From Desulfuromonas sp. CSMB_57 (GTDB lineage Bacteria; Desulfobacterota; Desulfuromonadia; Desulfuromonadales; Syntrophotaleaceae), in contig NZ_JAFCIY020000031.1 in NCBI RefSeq assembly GCF_020194955.2, positions 62,001-126,000 on the forward strand: a stretch of DNA of 64,000 nucleotides. The letters are read 5' to 3'. Below the pieces are notes generated by a model, which did no database searches, had not been told where the DNA came from, and saw only the letters and a program-made list of their open reading frames with translations. The position numbers were made by a program, and so were the translations under genes. Shown piece by piece: positions 47,341-60,293 of the stretch (positions are counted from its first letter, which is position 1; each line of letters starts with the position of its first letter).

Positions 47341-47552
47341 GATACTCCACTGAAGAACCGCTGGCCGATGACCATCGGTTTGTCGGAAAGGTCCCCCGCA
47401 ATCCCTTGGGGTAGCCTGCCGGTAAGCAACCTCATGTTGAAATTCTACCCCAACGGCCCGCCAAAGGACAGCCGTCCAAACTCAGGCAGGCCCGCTTTTC
47501 TCGCGCTGCCGACCAGGTAGGCGACCGCTGCCCCCGGCCACCGAACCTGAAC

Positions 47553-48278
47553 TCAAAGCCGGAACTTCTCCCCCAGATAAATGCTTCGAACCTGCGGACA
47601 GGCCGCGATCTGGGCCGGCTTGCCGAAAGACAGAATCGCTCCTTCACTGAGAATATAGGCCTCGTCGCAGACCCCGAGGGTCTCCCGCACATTGTGATCG
47701 GAGATCAGCACGCCGATACCTTGGGAACGCAACCGCCCGATAATGTTCTGGATATCGTTGACGGCCAGCGGATCGATGCCGGCAAAGGGTTCGTCCAACA
47801 GTATGAAATCCGGCTCTATAACCAGTGCCCGGGCAATCTCCAGGCGGCGCCGCTCGCCGCCCGACAGGGCATAGCCGGGGGTTTTGGCGACGTGTCGCAA
47901 GCCGAATTCCTCCACCAGAGCATCGGCCTTTTCACACTGCTCATCGCGACGATCAACAACGGTTTCAAGAATGGCCAGAAGGTTCTCCTGCACCGTCAGT
48001 TTCCGAAAGACCGATGCCTCCTGGGGCAGATAGGAAATGCCGGCCCGGGCCCGTCGATACATGGGCAGGTTGGTCAAGTCCCTGTCATCCAGGAGAACCC
48101 GGCCCATATCGGGCCGAATCAAGCCGACCACCATATAAAAGGAGGTGGTTTTGCCGGCGCCGTTGGGACCGAGGAGGCCCACCACCTGTCCCGATTGCAG
48201 TTCGAGATCAACCCCCCGTACCACCTGACGGCCGCGGTAGGTCTTCCACAGGTTGCGGGCGACCAGCTTACGTCCCAC
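47553..48278 (-). CDS. lptB: LPS export ABC transporter ATPase LptB
   Basis: Cytoplasmic ATPase of the LptB2FG exporter. The 241 residues hold Walker A GPNGAGKT (37-44), the Q loop, the signature [10 protein letters not shown] (about 138-147) and Walker [13 protein letters not shown]. The start is a GTG whose G is shared with the lptA stop; AGGAG lies eight bases upstream. LptF and LptG are not in the window. It belongs to the kdsB-to-rpoN unit. Confidence 0.96.
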   Translation of the reverse strand: MGRKLVARNLWKTYRGRQVVRGVDLELQSGQVVGLLGPNGAGKTTSFYMVVGLIRPDMGRVLLDDRDLTNLPMYRRARAGISYLPQEASVFRKLTVQENLLAILETVVDRRDEQCEKADALVEEFGLRHVAKTPGYALSGGERRRLEIARALVIEPDFILLDEPFAGIDPLAVNDIQNIIGRLRSQGIGVLISDHNVRETLGVCDEAYILSEGAILSFGKPAQIAACPQVRSIYLGEKFRL

Positions 48279-48775
48279 TAGGGCTGCTCCTGGGAGTGGA
48301 AAATGGCCTTGACGCGGCTGCCGGAATCGCCTTTGACGATGCTGCGTTCGCTATCCAGAAAGAACGTAATCTCTTGACCGGCGATGGAATTGGCCCCCTG
48401 TTGAACCCGCGGCGATCCGGTCAGGACCACCTGCGCCTTGGCCACATCATAGACCGCCCGACCGCCGGTGGCAATCCTGTCGCCCTTAACGATTCGCACC
48501 TGGCGCAGTGCTTCCACGGTGGAGATGCGCCCCCCCTGCGACTCATAGTGAACCACCAGTTCCTCGGCATGAATGGTCATCTCGCCCTGGCGGGCAATGA
48601 CCTGGCCGATGAACTTGACCCGGCGCAGGTTGCCGTCGGCCTCCATGCGACTGGAAGTGATCTCGATGGGTGCGGAACCCACGACCTTGCCGGCCGGTTG
48701 GGCCCAGGCCCCCGTCGGGCTCCCGGCGAACAGACACAGCGCGGCAAGCAGCAGAGCAAATCGTAACTGTTTCAT
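48278..48775 (-). CDS. lptA: Lipopolysaccharide transport periplasmic protein LptA
   Basis: Periplasmic bridge that carries LPS between membranes. A 165-residue protein with signal peptide ([25 protein letters not shown]) and the OstA fold, in repeats of beta strands ([46 protein letters not shown]). The stop is shared with the start of lptB. It is four bases from lptC. Confidence 0.92.
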   Translation of the reverse strand: MKQLRFALLLAALCLFAGSPTGAWAQPAGKVVGSAPIEITSSRMEADGNLRRVKFIGQVIARQGEMTIHAEELVVHYESQGGRISTVEALRQVRIVKGDRIATGGRAVYDVAKAQVVLTGSPRVQQGANSIAGQEITFFLDSERSIVKGDSGSRVKAIFHSQEQP

Positions 48776-48779
48776 AGCG

Positions 48780-49352
48780 TTACCCGTCCTGACGACTGGT
48801 GATGGTGGCCTTCACCGCGGACTGCAGTTGCAGGGTCCGGCTTTGAACGGAAAAAACCAGGCCGCGGCCGGTCATTTCCACCCCTCGGCCCACCATGCGA
48901 ACCGGATGTTCGCTGGTAATCTGACCACGTTCCTCGCTGTACTGCAGTTGGTCGGTAAACAGGGAATATTCCCCCCCTGCCTTGATGACGACATTGCCGC
49001 TGGCGGACACCTCCCCGGAAGCCGTCGCCCAGGAACCTTGGTCCGCGGTCAGCACCACCTGTTCTTCGCCCTGGCGGTCAAAAAAAACCATGTGCACATT
49101 CTTGATGGTACTGGCCTGGCGCGTGGAATCGAATTCCGCGGAATCGGCCTTCAATGACCAGTGGCGGCGACCATCTCGGGTCTCGGTATAATTGATGGTT
49201 TTCAGCGCCAGATCAACATCCGGGGGCAGGGTATCTCCCGATTTTTTAGACACGGGTTCCCGCTGTCGTCCCAAGATGGGCACCAGCAGCCCCGTGACCA
49301 GCAGCAGCATGGCAATTAGCAATAAATTTCGGGCAGTTAACTTCGGCAACAT
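48780..49352 (-). CDS. lptC: LPS export system protein LptC
   Basis: Inner-membrane protein that receives LPS from LptBFG and passes it to LptA. The 190 residues show one N-terminal transmembrane helix (about 8-28, LLLIAMLLLVTGLLVPILG) and a periplasmic OstA-type domain (INYTETRDGRRHWSLKADSAEFDSTRQASTIKNVHMVF). It lies in the order kdsC-lptC-lptA-lptB, 71 bases downstream of kdsC. Confidence 0.92.
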   Translation of the reverse strand: MLPKLTARNLLLIAMLLLVTGLLVPILGRQREPVSKKSGDTLPPDVDLALKTINYTETRDGRRHWSLKADSAEFDSTRQASTIKNVHMVFFDRQGEEQVVLTADQGSWATASGEVSASGNVVIKAGGEYSLFTDQLQYSEERGQITSEHPVRMVGRGVEMTGRGLVFSVQSRTLQLQSAVKATITSRQDG

Positions 49353-49423
49353 AGTAGCGGGAGTATATCACCATCGTGGCAAGGAGTAAAGGCGTTACAC
49401 AGACAGTTGGCATGGCTTTTGAT

Positions 49424-49954
49424 TCAGGACTGCCGCCATTCCAATCCGTAGCGCGCCGTGACCGCCGGCCAGCGACCACTGCCCTTGAGAATGTGATCGC
49501 AGATTTCCCGAACCGCGCCGCGACCGCCGCGCCGCCGGGCCACATAATGCACCGCCGCCTTGACTTCATCCACCGCATCCGCCACGGCGGCGGAAAACCC
49601 TACCCGACGAAGAATAGGCAGGTCGATGAGATCGTCGCCGACATAGGCCACCTGCTCATCCGTCAACCCCTGTTCAGCCAGAATCGCCTCATAGGGCACG
49701 CGTTTGTCCAGCGCTCCCTGGTAAACCATGCCGATACCCAGTTCCTGGGCGCGATGGGCGACAATCGGCGAACGGCGCCCGGTAATGATGCCGACCTGGA
49801 GACCGGCCCGCATCAACAGCTTGATGCCGTGACCGTCTTTGACATCAAAGCTTTTGGTTTCGCGTCCCTGGTCATCATAGGTGATGCGACCGTCGGTCAA
49901 AACCCCGTCCACGTCCAACAGCAGCAGACATACCTTTTCCAGGACCACCGACAT
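49424..49954 (-). CDS. kdsC: 3-deoxy-D-manno-octulosonate 8-phosphate phosphatase
   Basis: HAD phosphatase of 176 residues that makes Kdo from Kdo-8-phosphate. The catalytic DVDGVLTDG (D14 and D16) and the tight HAD-III motifs GIITGRRSPIVAHRAQ and VAYVGDDLIDLPIL are present. Its start codon overlaps the kdsD stop (TGATG), so it is coupled to kdsD. It is small and cap-less, as is normal for this tetrameric family. Confidence 0.95.
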   Translation of the reverse strand: MSVVLEKVCLLLLDVDGVLTDGRITYDDQGRETKSFDVKDGHGIKLLMRAGLQVGIITGRRSPIVAHRAQELGIGMVYQGALDKRVPYEAILAEQGLTDEQVAYVGDDLIDLPILRRVGFSAAVADAVDEVKAAVHYVARRRGGRGAVREICDHILKGSGRWPAVTARYGLEWRQS

Positions 49955-50916
49955 CAGACCACTCCCGCCTTGAGCAGATCATGCAGATGAATGATGCCCA
50001 CCGGCACATCCCGGTCCTCGGCATCGAATACGAACAACGAGGTAATGGCGTGCTCCTCCATGACCTGCACCGCCTCGGCGGCCAGAGCCGAGCGCAGAAT
50101 GCGCTTGGGGCAGCGGGTCATGATCTCGCCGATGGGACGGGCCAGGGCGTCGAAACCCTTTTCGATGGTACGCCGCAGATCACCATCGGTAAAGACACCA
50201 ACCAGTTCACCCCGGTCGTTACCGACCCCGGTAATGCCGAGTTTCTTGCTGGTAATCTCGAACAGCGCCTCCTTGAGGGGCGTGCCCAGATGGGCCATGG
50301 GCACCTCCTCGCCGCAATGCATGAGGTCTTCGACACGCAGCAGCAGGCGCTTGCCGAGGGCGCCTCCGGGATGAAACAGGGCGAAATCCTCCTCGCGGAA
50401 GCCCCGCTCCAGCAGCAGGGCCACCGCCAGGGCATCGCCCATGGCGAGAGTCGCCGTGGTGCTGGCGGTGGGTGCCAGCCCCAGGGGACAGGCCTCCTCG
50501 GTCACGCCGATATCCAGCAACACGTCGGCCGACCGGGCCAGGGCGCTGTGCGGCTTGCCGGTCATGGCGATCAACGGCAGGCCCATGCGCTTGATCACCG
50601 GCAGGATGCGGATGATTTCCTCGGTTTCTCCGGAGTTGGAAACGGCGATGAGCACATCGCCCTTCATCAACATGCCGAGATCGCCGTGGATGCCTTCGGC
50701 AGGATGAAGAAAGAAGGCCGGGGTCCCGGTTGAAGCCATGGTCGCCGCGATTTTCTGGCAGATCAGACCGCTTTTGCCCATGCCGCTGACCACCACCCGG
50801 CCCTGGCAGGCCAGAATCTTGGTGACCGCCTGGCAGAAATTTTCGTCGATGCGCTCCGCCATGGCCTGCAGGGCAGCCGCTTCGATGCGCAGCACCTGCT
50901 TGGCATTTTCAATCAT
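49954..50916 (-). CDS. kdsD: Arabinose-5-phosphate isomerase
   Basis: Converts ribulose-5-phosphate to arabinose-5-phosphate, the first Kdo step. From the ATG at 50916 it has 320 residues: an SIS domain (about 40-190, VVVSGMGKSGLICQKIAATMASTGTPAFFLHPAE and SNSGETEEI) and two CBS domains (about 205-320). A GTG at 50925 with an AAGGG ribosome site nearby is an alternative start that overlaps the kdsA stop. Downstream neighbours kdsC and lptC show its role in LPS synthesis. Confidence 0.94.
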   Translation of the reverse strand: MIENAKQVLRIEAAALQAMAERIDENFCQAVTKILACQGRVVVSGMGKSGLICQKIAATMASTGTPAFFLHPAEGIHGDLGMLMKGDVLIAVSNSGETEEIIRILPVIKRMGLPLIAMTGKPHSALARSADVLLDIGVTEEACPLGLAPTASTTATLAMGDALAVALLLERGFREEDFALFHPGGALGKRLLLRVEDLMHCGEEVPMAHLGTPLKEALFEITSKKLGITGVGNDRGELVGVFTDGDLRRTIEKGFDALARPIGEIMTRCPKRILRSALAAEAVQVMEEHAITSLFVFDAEDRDVPVGIIHLHDLLKAGVV

Positions 50917-50918
50917 TT

Positions 50919-51755
50919 TCAACACACTTTTGCCCTTCTCTTGACCAGGGCATCGATGGCCCGGATCTCCTCCAGCATGGCCGGCAACTCGGACAACGGC
51001 AGGGAATTGGGCCCATCGCAGCGGGCCTGGTCCGGACAGGGATGCACTTCCCAGAACAGGCCGTCGATACCCGTTGCCACCGCCGCCCGGGACAGGGCGG
51101 CCACATACTGCCGCTGACCGCCGGAGGAATCTCCGGCGCCGCCCGGCAGTTGCACGGCATGGGTGGCATCGAAGATCACCGGACAGCCCAACTCGCGCAT
51201 GATCACCGGTGCGCGCATGTCGACCACCAGATTGTTGTAGCCGAAGGTGGTGCCGCGTTCCGTCAACAGCACCTCCCGATTGCCCGTAGTCGCAATCTTG
51301 TTGACCGCATGGGCCATGTCCCAGGGTGCCAGAAACTGGCCTTTCTTGACATTGACCACGCGACCGCTCCGGCCGGCCGCCACCAGCAGATCCGTCTGGC
51401 GGCACAGAAATGCGGGAATCTGAAGGATATCGACAATCTCGGCAGCGGGATCGACCTGGGAGGTTTCGTGGATATCGGTCAGCAGCGGCAGACCGAACTC
51501 GGCCTTGACGCGGCCGAGAATCCGCAAACCCTCCTGCAGGCCGGGACCCCGATAGGCCTCCACGGAAGTTCGATTGGCCTTGTCGAAGGAGGCTTTGAAG
51601 ACCACTCCGACGCCCGTCGCCTGGCCCAACTCCCGCAACCGACGGGCGATGGCCAGGGTCGAGGCTTCGTCCTCCATGACACAGGGACCGGCAATCAGCG
51701 CCAGGGGCCGTCCCCCGCCGAAAACCACCTCGCCGACATGTACCTCACGGAGCAT
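50919..51755 (-). CDS. kdsA: 2-dehydro-3-deoxyphosphooctonate aldolase (Kdo-8-P synthase)
   Basis: Joins arabinose-5-phosphate and PEP to Kdo-8-phosphate. The 278 residues include [45 protein letters not shown] and the C-terminal [13 protein letters not shown]. The cysteine in AGPCVME is at a metal-ligand position, so this could be the metal-dependent type. It lies two bases from pyrG. Confidence 0.96.
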   Translation of the reverse strand: MLREVHVGEVVFGGGRPLALIAGPCVMEDEASTLAIARRLRELGQATGVGVVFKASFDKANRTSVEAYRGPGLQEGLRILGRVKAEFGLPLLTDIHETSQVDPAAEIVDILQIPAFLCRQTDLLVAAGRSGRVVNVKKGQFLAPWDMAHAVNKIATTGNREVLLTERGTTFGYNNLVVDMRAPVIMRELGCPVIFDATHAVQLPGGAGDSSGGQRQYVAALSRAAVATGIDGLFWEVHPCPDQARCDGPNSLPLSELPAMLEEIRAIDALVKRRAKVC

Positions 51756-51756
51756 G

Positions 51757-54238
<2,482 letters not shown>

Positions 54239-54406
54239 GGCAAAAGGATCCTCTGCAAGCCGATGTAATCCTACGGACAGGCTGCCGAGACGGTTTATTC
54301 CGGCTTCGGGCCCAGCCTCCGCGACTTATCGGCCGGGGTTTATCAGACCGGACGACATGGCTCACCATGGACGGTTGCAGCCGCGGCATGGAAAAACAAT
54401 CCGGCT

Positions 54407-54435
54407 AGGGTAGAAAAACCCCAACAGCTTGTCAA
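54407..54435 (-). promoter_or_regulatory. Promoter of the kdsB-to-lptB block
   Basis: -35 TTGACA (54430-54435), 17-base spacer, -10 TACCCT (54407-54412) on the minus strand, about 165 bases upstream of kdsB. No other pair fits as well. Confidence 0.7.
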
Positions 54436-54496
54436 GGTTGACGGGAGAAACATTGCTGACAGAAAGGCGACTGCCGCGGGCCGGGCTAAAGCGAAA

Positions 54497-54544
54497 GAGC
54501 CCCCATGCTAGCGGCCGGCTTCCGGCAGGGTTGCCATGGGGGCT
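54497..54544 (-). terminator. Possible terminator at the end of the LVIVD gene
   Basis: 10-bp stem AGCCCCCATG (54497-54506) with 54535-54544 overlapping the last codons, followed on the minus strand by CTTTCGCTTT. The T run is poor, so this is weak. Confidence 0.4.
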
Positions 54545-56724
54545 TGCGACCACGACGGCGGCACCGACAGGCGCTTGCCGTCAAAGTACAACAGGCCGGG
54601 CAGTTCCAGGCTCTTCGGGCCATCCGCCAGGTAGAAATTGTAATAGCCCTTTTGTGGCAGGGGCGGCAGGGGCAATCTCAGCCGATGCTGACCTTCCCCA
54701 CGGGCGGCCTGCAGAGGTACAGGCATGGGCGCAGTCATGATGCCGGAGGTTCCGCCACTGAAAAACAATCGATCGCCCCGCACCACCAGACCGTTACTCT
54801 TGGTAGCGGCGCCCAACGCGCCGACCAGCCGCAACTGGGACAGATCGCCGCAATCCACCATCTGCAGACCGTTTTCCGTGTCGACGACGAAAGCCTTTGC
54901 ATCGCGAATCAGGACATCGGTAACATTGCCCAGCATGCTCAAAGCGCCGACCAGTTGCGGCTTGACGGGATCCTGCAGGGAAAACACCTGAAATCCGCCC
55001 CGCCCGCTGGCCACGAACAGCCGACCGTCCGCCGCGGCCAGCGCCATGGGAGCCACAAAGGGCGCCAGGTAGTCGGGAAATTCGACCATGCCGACGGGTT
55101 GGGGCCGATCCGGCTTGCGCACATCGACAATGGCCACGCCCCCCCGACCGCAGGCCAGGTAGGCGAACCCGTCCACCACCACCAGGTCAATGGCACTGGC
55201 GGCGGTGGCCAGCGCCCCCAACAGTCGGGCCGGGCGCTGTGCCGTGGCCGGCTCGATGATTTGCAAGCCGCCCTGAAGCGCCGCCACATATATCAACCGG
55301 CCGTCCCATACCAGACTGCGCGCATCGCCGATGAGGGGAACCTGGCCGGCCGGGGATGGCAGGCCCGCTCCATCCAGGGCAAAAACCTGCACTCCGCCCG
55401 GCCCGTCCGCCAGGTACAGATAGCCCTCCGTCATCACCAGATCCCACGCTCTCCCCGGCGTCGGCAAGGCCGCCACCCGCCGCAGACCAGCGCCGTTGCG
55501 GTGGCTGACGACCTGTAGTCCACCGGGGCCGGCCGCCACATAGATCATCCGGTCGGTCACCGCGAGCCCCTGAGAATAGCCGGGAATGGCCATCCATTCC
55601 GGCCGGACCAGGGCCTGGGGCCGGGAAATATCCATGACCTTCAGCCCGGTACCGCCATCGGCGACGTAGGCCTTGCCGTCGGCGACGGCCACCTGCCAGG
55701 ACCTGCCCCGGGTATCGATGGTGCCCAGCCACTGGGGATTCGTGGTATCCCGCAGGTCGAAAACCTGCAATCCGCAGATTTCCGCCGCCACCAACAACAG
55801 ATTCTTTTCCATGGCCAAGAAACGGGCCCGACCGGGCGTCGGCAGCGTCCGGATGATGCGGGGTCGGGAGGGTTCGCCGATGTCCACTACCTGGACCCCC
55901 CCGGCACCGCCGGCCACATAGGCCAAAGAACCGTGCAGCAGCACGTGGGTGGCGGTACCCTGCGTTCGGATCTTGGCCAGCAGTACGGGCCGGTCCGGCC
56001 GGCGAACATCAAGGATCAGCAGGCCCTGCTTCTCGTCGGCCAGGTAGGCCAGACCGTTGGCAACACGCACCGCCTTGATCACGCCGCCGCCGGCATAGGT
56101 TCCTACCACTCTGGGTGCGGCATTACGCCAGGCAATGATCTGCATGCCGCCCTGACCAGCGGCGACATAAGCCAGATCGCCCGCCACGGCCACGTCGTAG
56201 GCAGGACCGGCCGTGGCGACATGGGTGTGCAAACGGGGATTGGCCGGATCGTCGACGGCGATGATTTGCAGCCCCTGAAGATCATCCGCCACCAGCACCT
56301 GCTGGTCGGCTACGGCCAGGCTCCAGGCGCGGCCGGGCGTGACGGCGGTCCCGAGCAGAAGCGGACGTCGGGGTTCGCGAATATCGACCACCTGCATGCC
56401 CCGACCGGAGTTGGCGAGAAAAGCCAGGTGGCCCTGCACCGCCACCCCATTGACATTTCCCCAGCCGGGTAAATAACCCAACACGGCCCAACGGTTGCCC
56501 AGATCCAAATTGATATGGGCCTGAGCCGAAGTGGAAAAACCCTGCCCGTCCAACTGCAAAACAGCCCTGCGTTCATCCCGGGCCAGGCTGGCTTGGGCCA
56601 CGACGAATCCCGTCGCCGCCGGCGGCTCGGCTACCATGCTGCGCAGCAAAAATGCCAGCAGCACCAGGTAGGCGGCCAGGCACACGCCGATGAGGATGTG
56701 CAGCCGATTGACTTTCCGCCTCAT
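54508..56724 (-). CDS. Membrane-anchored LVIVD-repeat beta-propeller protein
   Basis: A 738-residue protein with one N-terminal membrane segment (about 9-28, [20 protein letters not shown]) and a long repeat domain likely in the periplasm. I count 14 repeats of about 42 residues between about 80 and 670, each ending in a pattern such as [13 protein letters not shown] or GGVQVFDL after LAYVADG, the LVIVD motif; 14 would fit two seven-bladed propellers. The last 60 residues are a different region. The stop overlaps nothing, but its start overlaps the end of the hybrid kinase gene (ATGA), so the two are one unit. Its ligand is unknown. Confidence 0.82.
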   Translation of the reverse strand: MRRKVNRLHILIGVCLAAYLVLLAFLLRSMVAEPPAATGFVVAQASLARDERRAVLQLDGQGFSTSAQAHINLDLGNRWAVLGYLPGWGNVNGVAVQGHLAFLANSGRGMQVVDIREPRRPLLLGTAVTPGRAWSLAVADQQVLVADDLQGLQIIAVDDPANPRLHTHVATAGPAYDVAVAGDLAYVAAGQGGMQIIAWRNAAPRVVGTYAGGGVIKAVRVANGLAYLADEKQGLLILDVRRPDRPVLLAKIRTQGTATHVLLHGSLAYVAGGAGGVQVVDIGEPSRPRIIRTLPTPGRARFLAMEKNLLLVAAEICGLQVFDLRDTTNPQWLGTIDTRGRSWQVAVADGKAYVADGGTGLKVMDISRPQALVRPEWMAIPGYSQGLAVTDRMIYVAAGPGGLQVVSHRNGAGLRRVAALPTPGRAWDLVMTEGYLYLADGPGGVQVFALDGAGLPSPAGQVPLIGDARSLVWDGRLIYVAALQGGLQIIEPATAQRPARLLGALATAASAIDLVVVDGFAYLACGRGGVAIVDVRKPDRPQPVGMVEFPDYLAPFVAPMALAAADGRLFVASGRGGFQVFSLQDPVKPQLVGALSMLGNVTDVLIRDAKAFVVDTENGLQMVDCGDLSQLRLVGALGAATKSNGLVVRGDRLFFSGGTSGIMTAPMPVPLQAARGEGQHRLRLPLPPLPQKGYYNFYLADGPKSLELPGLLYFDGKRLSVPPSWSQAPMATLPEAGR

Positions 56725-59192
56725 AAGGTCTCCACTCGATCCTGGCCGCCCCAGGCCACCGGATGCCCATCCCCAACCTGCAGCCAGCGATCGACCAGGG
56801 CGTGCAGTTGCTGATGCCGAAAGGGCTTTTGCAGATGATCATCCATGCCGGCGTCGCGGCAGGAAGCCAGAATTTCCGGCAGGGAATGGGCCGTTAAGGC
56901 AATGATGGGTACCTTGAAGCCGGCTTTTCGAATCGCCGCAGCCGCTTGAAAACCATCCATGATCGGCATCAGGCAGTCCATGAGCACCAGATCGAAGGCC
57001 TCCTGGTGTATCCGATCCAAGGCCTCTTGGCCGTTGTCGACCACGACCACTTCGCAGTCGCGACCGGCCAGGCTGAGTTGAATGAGCCGTTGAGTGGTCG
57101 GTGCATCCTCGGCCAGGAGAACCTTTTTTTTCCCTTCGGAGGGCAATCCGGACCGGTCCCGGAGCATAGCCGCCGGCAGCCGGTCGAAACCACCGTTGGT
57201 TTTCTCCAGCAGGTCCGCAAGGGCCTCCACCAATGACTTGGAGCATAGGGGTTTGAACAGAATCGCATCCCTGACACGGCGCCCTTCATCCAGCGGCCAA
57301 TGGTTGCGGCGAGCCAGCCAAAGAACCCGGCTCGGCAACAGTTCGGCGGTTGCGGCCGGGAGTACGCCGCCGCAGTCGGCTGCAACCAGCTCTGCGTCCG
57401 CCACCAGAACCTCGAAAAGCTGCCCGGTTTGCTGCGCCCGTCGTAAAGCCGAAGCCATGGCGGCCCCATCCGCCGCGGCCTCGACCATCAGGCCCAGGTC
57501 GGTGAGCTGTTCCCGCAACATGTGCCGGACCGTCTCATTGGCGGCAGTCACCAGAATGCGCCGGCCGGGCGACACGCCGGCCATCGTTACCGGCCAGCGC
57601 CGCTCACTGCGACTGTTCAGGGGCAACCGGCAGCGAAACAGGCTGCCCTGCCCCGGTCCGCTTTCGAGATGAATGCTCCCATCCATCATGCTCACCAGTT
57701 GGCGGACGATGGCCAGCCCCAGCCCGGTACCGCCGAACAGTCGCGTGGTGGAGTCGTCGGCCTGGCTGAAGGAATCGAAAATGCGCTCCTGCACTTCCGG
57801 ACTGATGCCGATGCCCGTATCCCGCACCTCCAGCAGCAGCACTGCCGGGACGCCTTCCTGCTGTTCGCAACTCGCCCTCAGGAGCACCTCGCCACGCGCG
57901 GTAAATTTGATGGCGTTGCCCAGCAGGTTGAAAATAATCTGACGAATGCGCCCGGGGTCGCCCTGCAGATCCAAAGGAGTTCCCGGCAGAATGCTGCAGA
58001 TCAGTTCCAGTCCCTTGTCCACGGCGATGGGCCCCAACAGGCGGACCGGCTCTTCCAGTACATCGACCAACTCGTAAGGCACGTCTTCCAGTTGCAGGCG
58101 CCCGGCCTCGATTTTGGAAAAATCGAGGATGTCGTTGAGGATGGTCAGCAGCGACTCGCTGGAGCCGTACAGCATATCGATCAGGTCCCGCTGCTCGCGG
58201 TCCAGGGATGATTTCTGCAGCAGTTCAGCGGTCCCCATGATGCCGATCATGGGGGTGCGGATTTCATGGCTCATGTTGGCAAGAAAGCGGGATTTGGCCT
58301 GGCTGGCAAGCTCCGCCCGGCTGCGGGCCTCCGCCAACTGCCGAATGGTGGCCTGAAGTTGTTCGTTGGTGGCGACCAGTTCCCGGGTCCGCCGCATGAC
58401 CTGCTCTTCCAGATGAAAACGGTACCGCTCGAGCTGCCGGTCGCGACTTGCCAACTGGTCCAGCATGTGGTTGAAACCGTCGATCAGGGTTCCGACTTCA
58501 TCGTGGGTGTCTTTGACGGCGCGCACGGAAAAATCTTCATTTTCCGAGACCTGTCGCATTTTGCGGGCCAGGGCCAGAATCGGGCGGGAAATCTGGTGCT
58601 GCAGATGGCGCGCCAGCAGATAGCCGAGCAGCCAGGAGAGAACCAGCACCCCCAGGGCGCTGGCGGCAAAAAACCGCAGCCACTGATAAAAAGCCCCCAG
58701 GTCGAACTGCAGGTAGACCATGCCGGTCTGCTTGCCGCCGACCTTGGTCGGCACGACGACGCTCAACTGGTTGGGGCGCAACAGATGCAGGCGCTGGCCT
58801 TCGGTCATGCCCCGGGCCAGTTGGCGGTATTGTTCCACTCCGACCTGCATGCGCCATTGGCCGCTGGCGGCCTGCCCGGCCGAGGGGCGGACATACTGGG
58901 CGAAAAGCCGGTTGTTGCGGTCAAAAAGAAATGCGAACTGGACATGGGGCTCGGAGATCAGAGAACTCAGGGTCTGCTCGGCCAGGCTCCGATCCCGCAA
59001 ACTGAGGGCTACGGCACAGTTGGCCGCGACGATGTCGGCCAGGGAATAGCTCTGACTGACCATGTTGCGTCGGAAGGAATGGATCTGGGTGACGACAAAG
59101 GCCGCGGCCGACAACAGCAGAACCACGGCACAGGTCAGCATGATGATGCCGGTCAGTCTGGTTTTGAGAGTCGCCGCTGCAAACCCGGACAT
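56721..59192 (-). CDS. CHASE8-type hybrid histidine kinase
   Basis: An 823-residue kinase from ATG at 59192 (GGAG nine bases upstream; a GTG at 59249 is longer but weak). Transmembrane helices at about 13-34 and 172-194 enclose a periplasmic domain of CHASE8 type ([39 protein letters not shown]). HAMP follows (about 196-250), then HisKA with H309 in [10 protein letters not shown], HATPase (NAIKFT, DTGIGIS, GGTGLGL), a receiver-like domain that may be degenerate, and a C-terminal receiver with D in [13 protein letters not shown]. The downstream LVIVD gene overlaps its stop. No response regulator gene is adjacent. Confidence 0.9.
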   Translation of the reverse strand: MSGFAAATLKTRLTGIIMLTCAVVLLLSAAAFVVTQIHSFRRNMVSQSYSLADIVAANCAVALSLRDRSLAEQTLSSLISEPHVQFAFLFDRNNRLFAQYVRPSAGQAASGQWRMQVGVEQYRQLARGMTEGQRLHLLRPNQLSVVVPTKVGGKQTGMVYLQFDLGAFYQWLRFFAASALGVLVLSWLLGYLLARHLQHQISRPILALARKMRQVSENEDFSVRAVKDTHDEVGTLIDGFNHMLDQLASRDRQLERYRFHLEEQVMRRTRELVATNEQLQATIRQLAEARSRAELASQAKSRFLANMSHEIRTPMIGIMGTAELLQKSSLDREQRDLIDMLYGSSESLLTILNDILDFSKIEAGRLQLEDVPYELVDVLEEPVRLLGPIAVDKGLELICSILPGTPLDLQGDPGRIRQIIFNLLGNAIKFTARGEVLLRASCEQQEGVPAVLLLEVRDTGIGISPEVQERIFDSFSQADDSTTRLFGGTGLGLAIVRQLVSMMDGSIHLESGPGQGSLFRCRLPLNSRSERRWPVTMAGVSPGRRILVTAANETVRHMLREQLTDLGLMVEAAADGAAMASALRRAQQTGQLFEVLVADAELVAADCGGVLPAATAELLPSRVLWLARRNHWPLDEGRRVRDAILFKPLCSKSLVEALADLLEKTNGGFDRLPAAMLRDRSGLPSEGKKKVLLAEDAPTTQRLIQLSLAGRDCEVVVVDNGQEALDRIHQEAFDLVLMDCLMPIMDGFQAAAAIRKAGFKVPIIALTAHSLPEILASCRDAGMDDHLQKPFRHQQLHALVDRWLQVGDGHPVAWGGQDRVETL

Positions 59193-59458
59193 CGCGAGAA
59201 TCTCCGGCCGCGGACAGGGTGTTGTCGGTCCGGGCATCCGGTTGAACACAGAAAGGAAGCGACCGCGGAGTTCCCGACCTGACTGTCCGGATGAGGGTCC
59301 AGAAAAATTCCCGGTGCAGGCCCTGGCTGGCCGTTGTCAAAACAGCAGGGGTCAGATTAGCAGAGAACGCCAAACAGGGAAAGTTCTTTTCAAACCCGCT
59401 TCGCAGGCGGCATGTCGTCACCCGGCAAGACCCGGAAAACCGGCGACCCGCCAAAGCA

Positions 59459-60112
59459 TCAAGCGGAATTCAGGCGGATGAAGATCTCCCGCGCCAGCAG
59501 TTCGTCGACGGCAAATTCGGAATTGCCGACCTGAAAAATGAAGGACGGAAAACGGCGGGAGAGACGCATCCGGCTGCCGGGAAGCACCCCGAGGGACATG
59601 AGTTTTTGCATTTTCTTCGCATCCCGGGTAGCCAAATAGGCGATTTCCCCCTCCTGGCCCGGCTTCAACTCGGTGAGGGGCACCACCCCCACCTCCCCCG
59701 CTCGGCGGGCCTGACGACAGCACTCGCCCGGCGGAATCGGGCGTCCGTGGGGACAGGTGGCCGGATGATTGAGCAGGGTGCAGATTTTGGTATCGACCCC
59801 CTCGTTGAGCAGATGCTCGAATTCGCAGGCCTTGGCATTGGCATCGTCGCCCTGCAGGTTGAGAATGTCCATCATCAACCGCTCGGCCAGGCGATGGCGT
59901 CGCACGATCTTCTGTCCGGCCTCCTGGCCGGCCGGGCGCAGGTACAGACGCGCCCCTTTGATTTCCACCAGGGCCTGCTCCTCCAGTTCCCGCAGGCCGG
60001 GATCATCGGCGGTCAACCGCAGGCTGTCCAGGGAGGCGGAATTGTCGCCGTCCTCGACAATGGCGATCCAGAGAGTTTCGAGAATGTCCTCGGCTTTATT
60101 CGATGGGGTCAT
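59459..60112 (-). CDS. DtxR/FeoA fusion protein in the feo operon
   Basis: A 217-residue protein. Residues 1-60 correspond to a DtxR-type winged helix but are short and lack a clear recognition helix; residues about 60-130 are the DtxR metal-binding and dimer domain (VRRHRLAERLMMDIL, ACEFEHLL, then HPATCPHGRPIP), and residues about 150-217 are a FeoA/SH3 domain (LTELKPGQEGEIAYLATRDAKKMQKLMSLGVLPGSRM). Candidate metal ligands H, E, H, C and H are kept. Its start overlaps the Zn-ribbon gene. It could be an iron-responsive regulator of feo or a FeoA-type partner of FeoB (inference). Confidence 0.78.
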   Translation of the reverse strand: MTPSNKAEDILETLWIAIVEDGDNSASLDSLRLTADDPGLRELEEQALVEIKGARLYLRPAGQEAGQKIVRRHRLAERLMMDILNLQGDDANAKACEFEHLLNEGVDTKICTLLNHPATCPHGRPIPPGECCRQARRAGEVGVVPLTELKPGQEGEIAYLATRDAKKMQKLMSLGVLPGSRMRLSRRFPSFIFQVGNSEFAVDELLAREIFIRLNSA

Positions 60113-60293
60113 CTTGCTTCTCCTTGGTGACGGCCTTTTTGCGCCGCCGGCGAAACCAACCGGCCACGACCGGATTGGCGTAACCGCAATGGGGGCAATG
60201 GATTTTGCGGCAGCCACCGAGACAGCCGCCACAGGGTTGCTGGCGGGGATCCGGTTCATCCGGCAAAGGCCGGCCGCAATAACCGCATTTCAC
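60096..60293 (-). CDS. Small cysteine-rich zinc-ribbon-like protein in the feo operon
   Basis: A 65-residue protein starting at a GTG that overlaps the feoB stop (GTGA). Seven cysteines at about 3, 6, 21, 24, 28, 33 and 36: CGYCG, CGGCLGGC, CPHCG; the C-terminal third is basic (FRRRRKKAVTKEK). A zinc or iron-sulfur site is likely. It occupies the place of the small FeoC protein in other feo operons, which is also cysteine-containing in some species, but I find no FeoC winged helix. Function not assigned. Confidence 0.7.
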   Translation of the reverse strand: MKCGYCGRPLPDEPDPRQQPCGGCLGGCRKIHCPHCGYANPVVAGWFRRRRKKAVTKEKQDDPIE

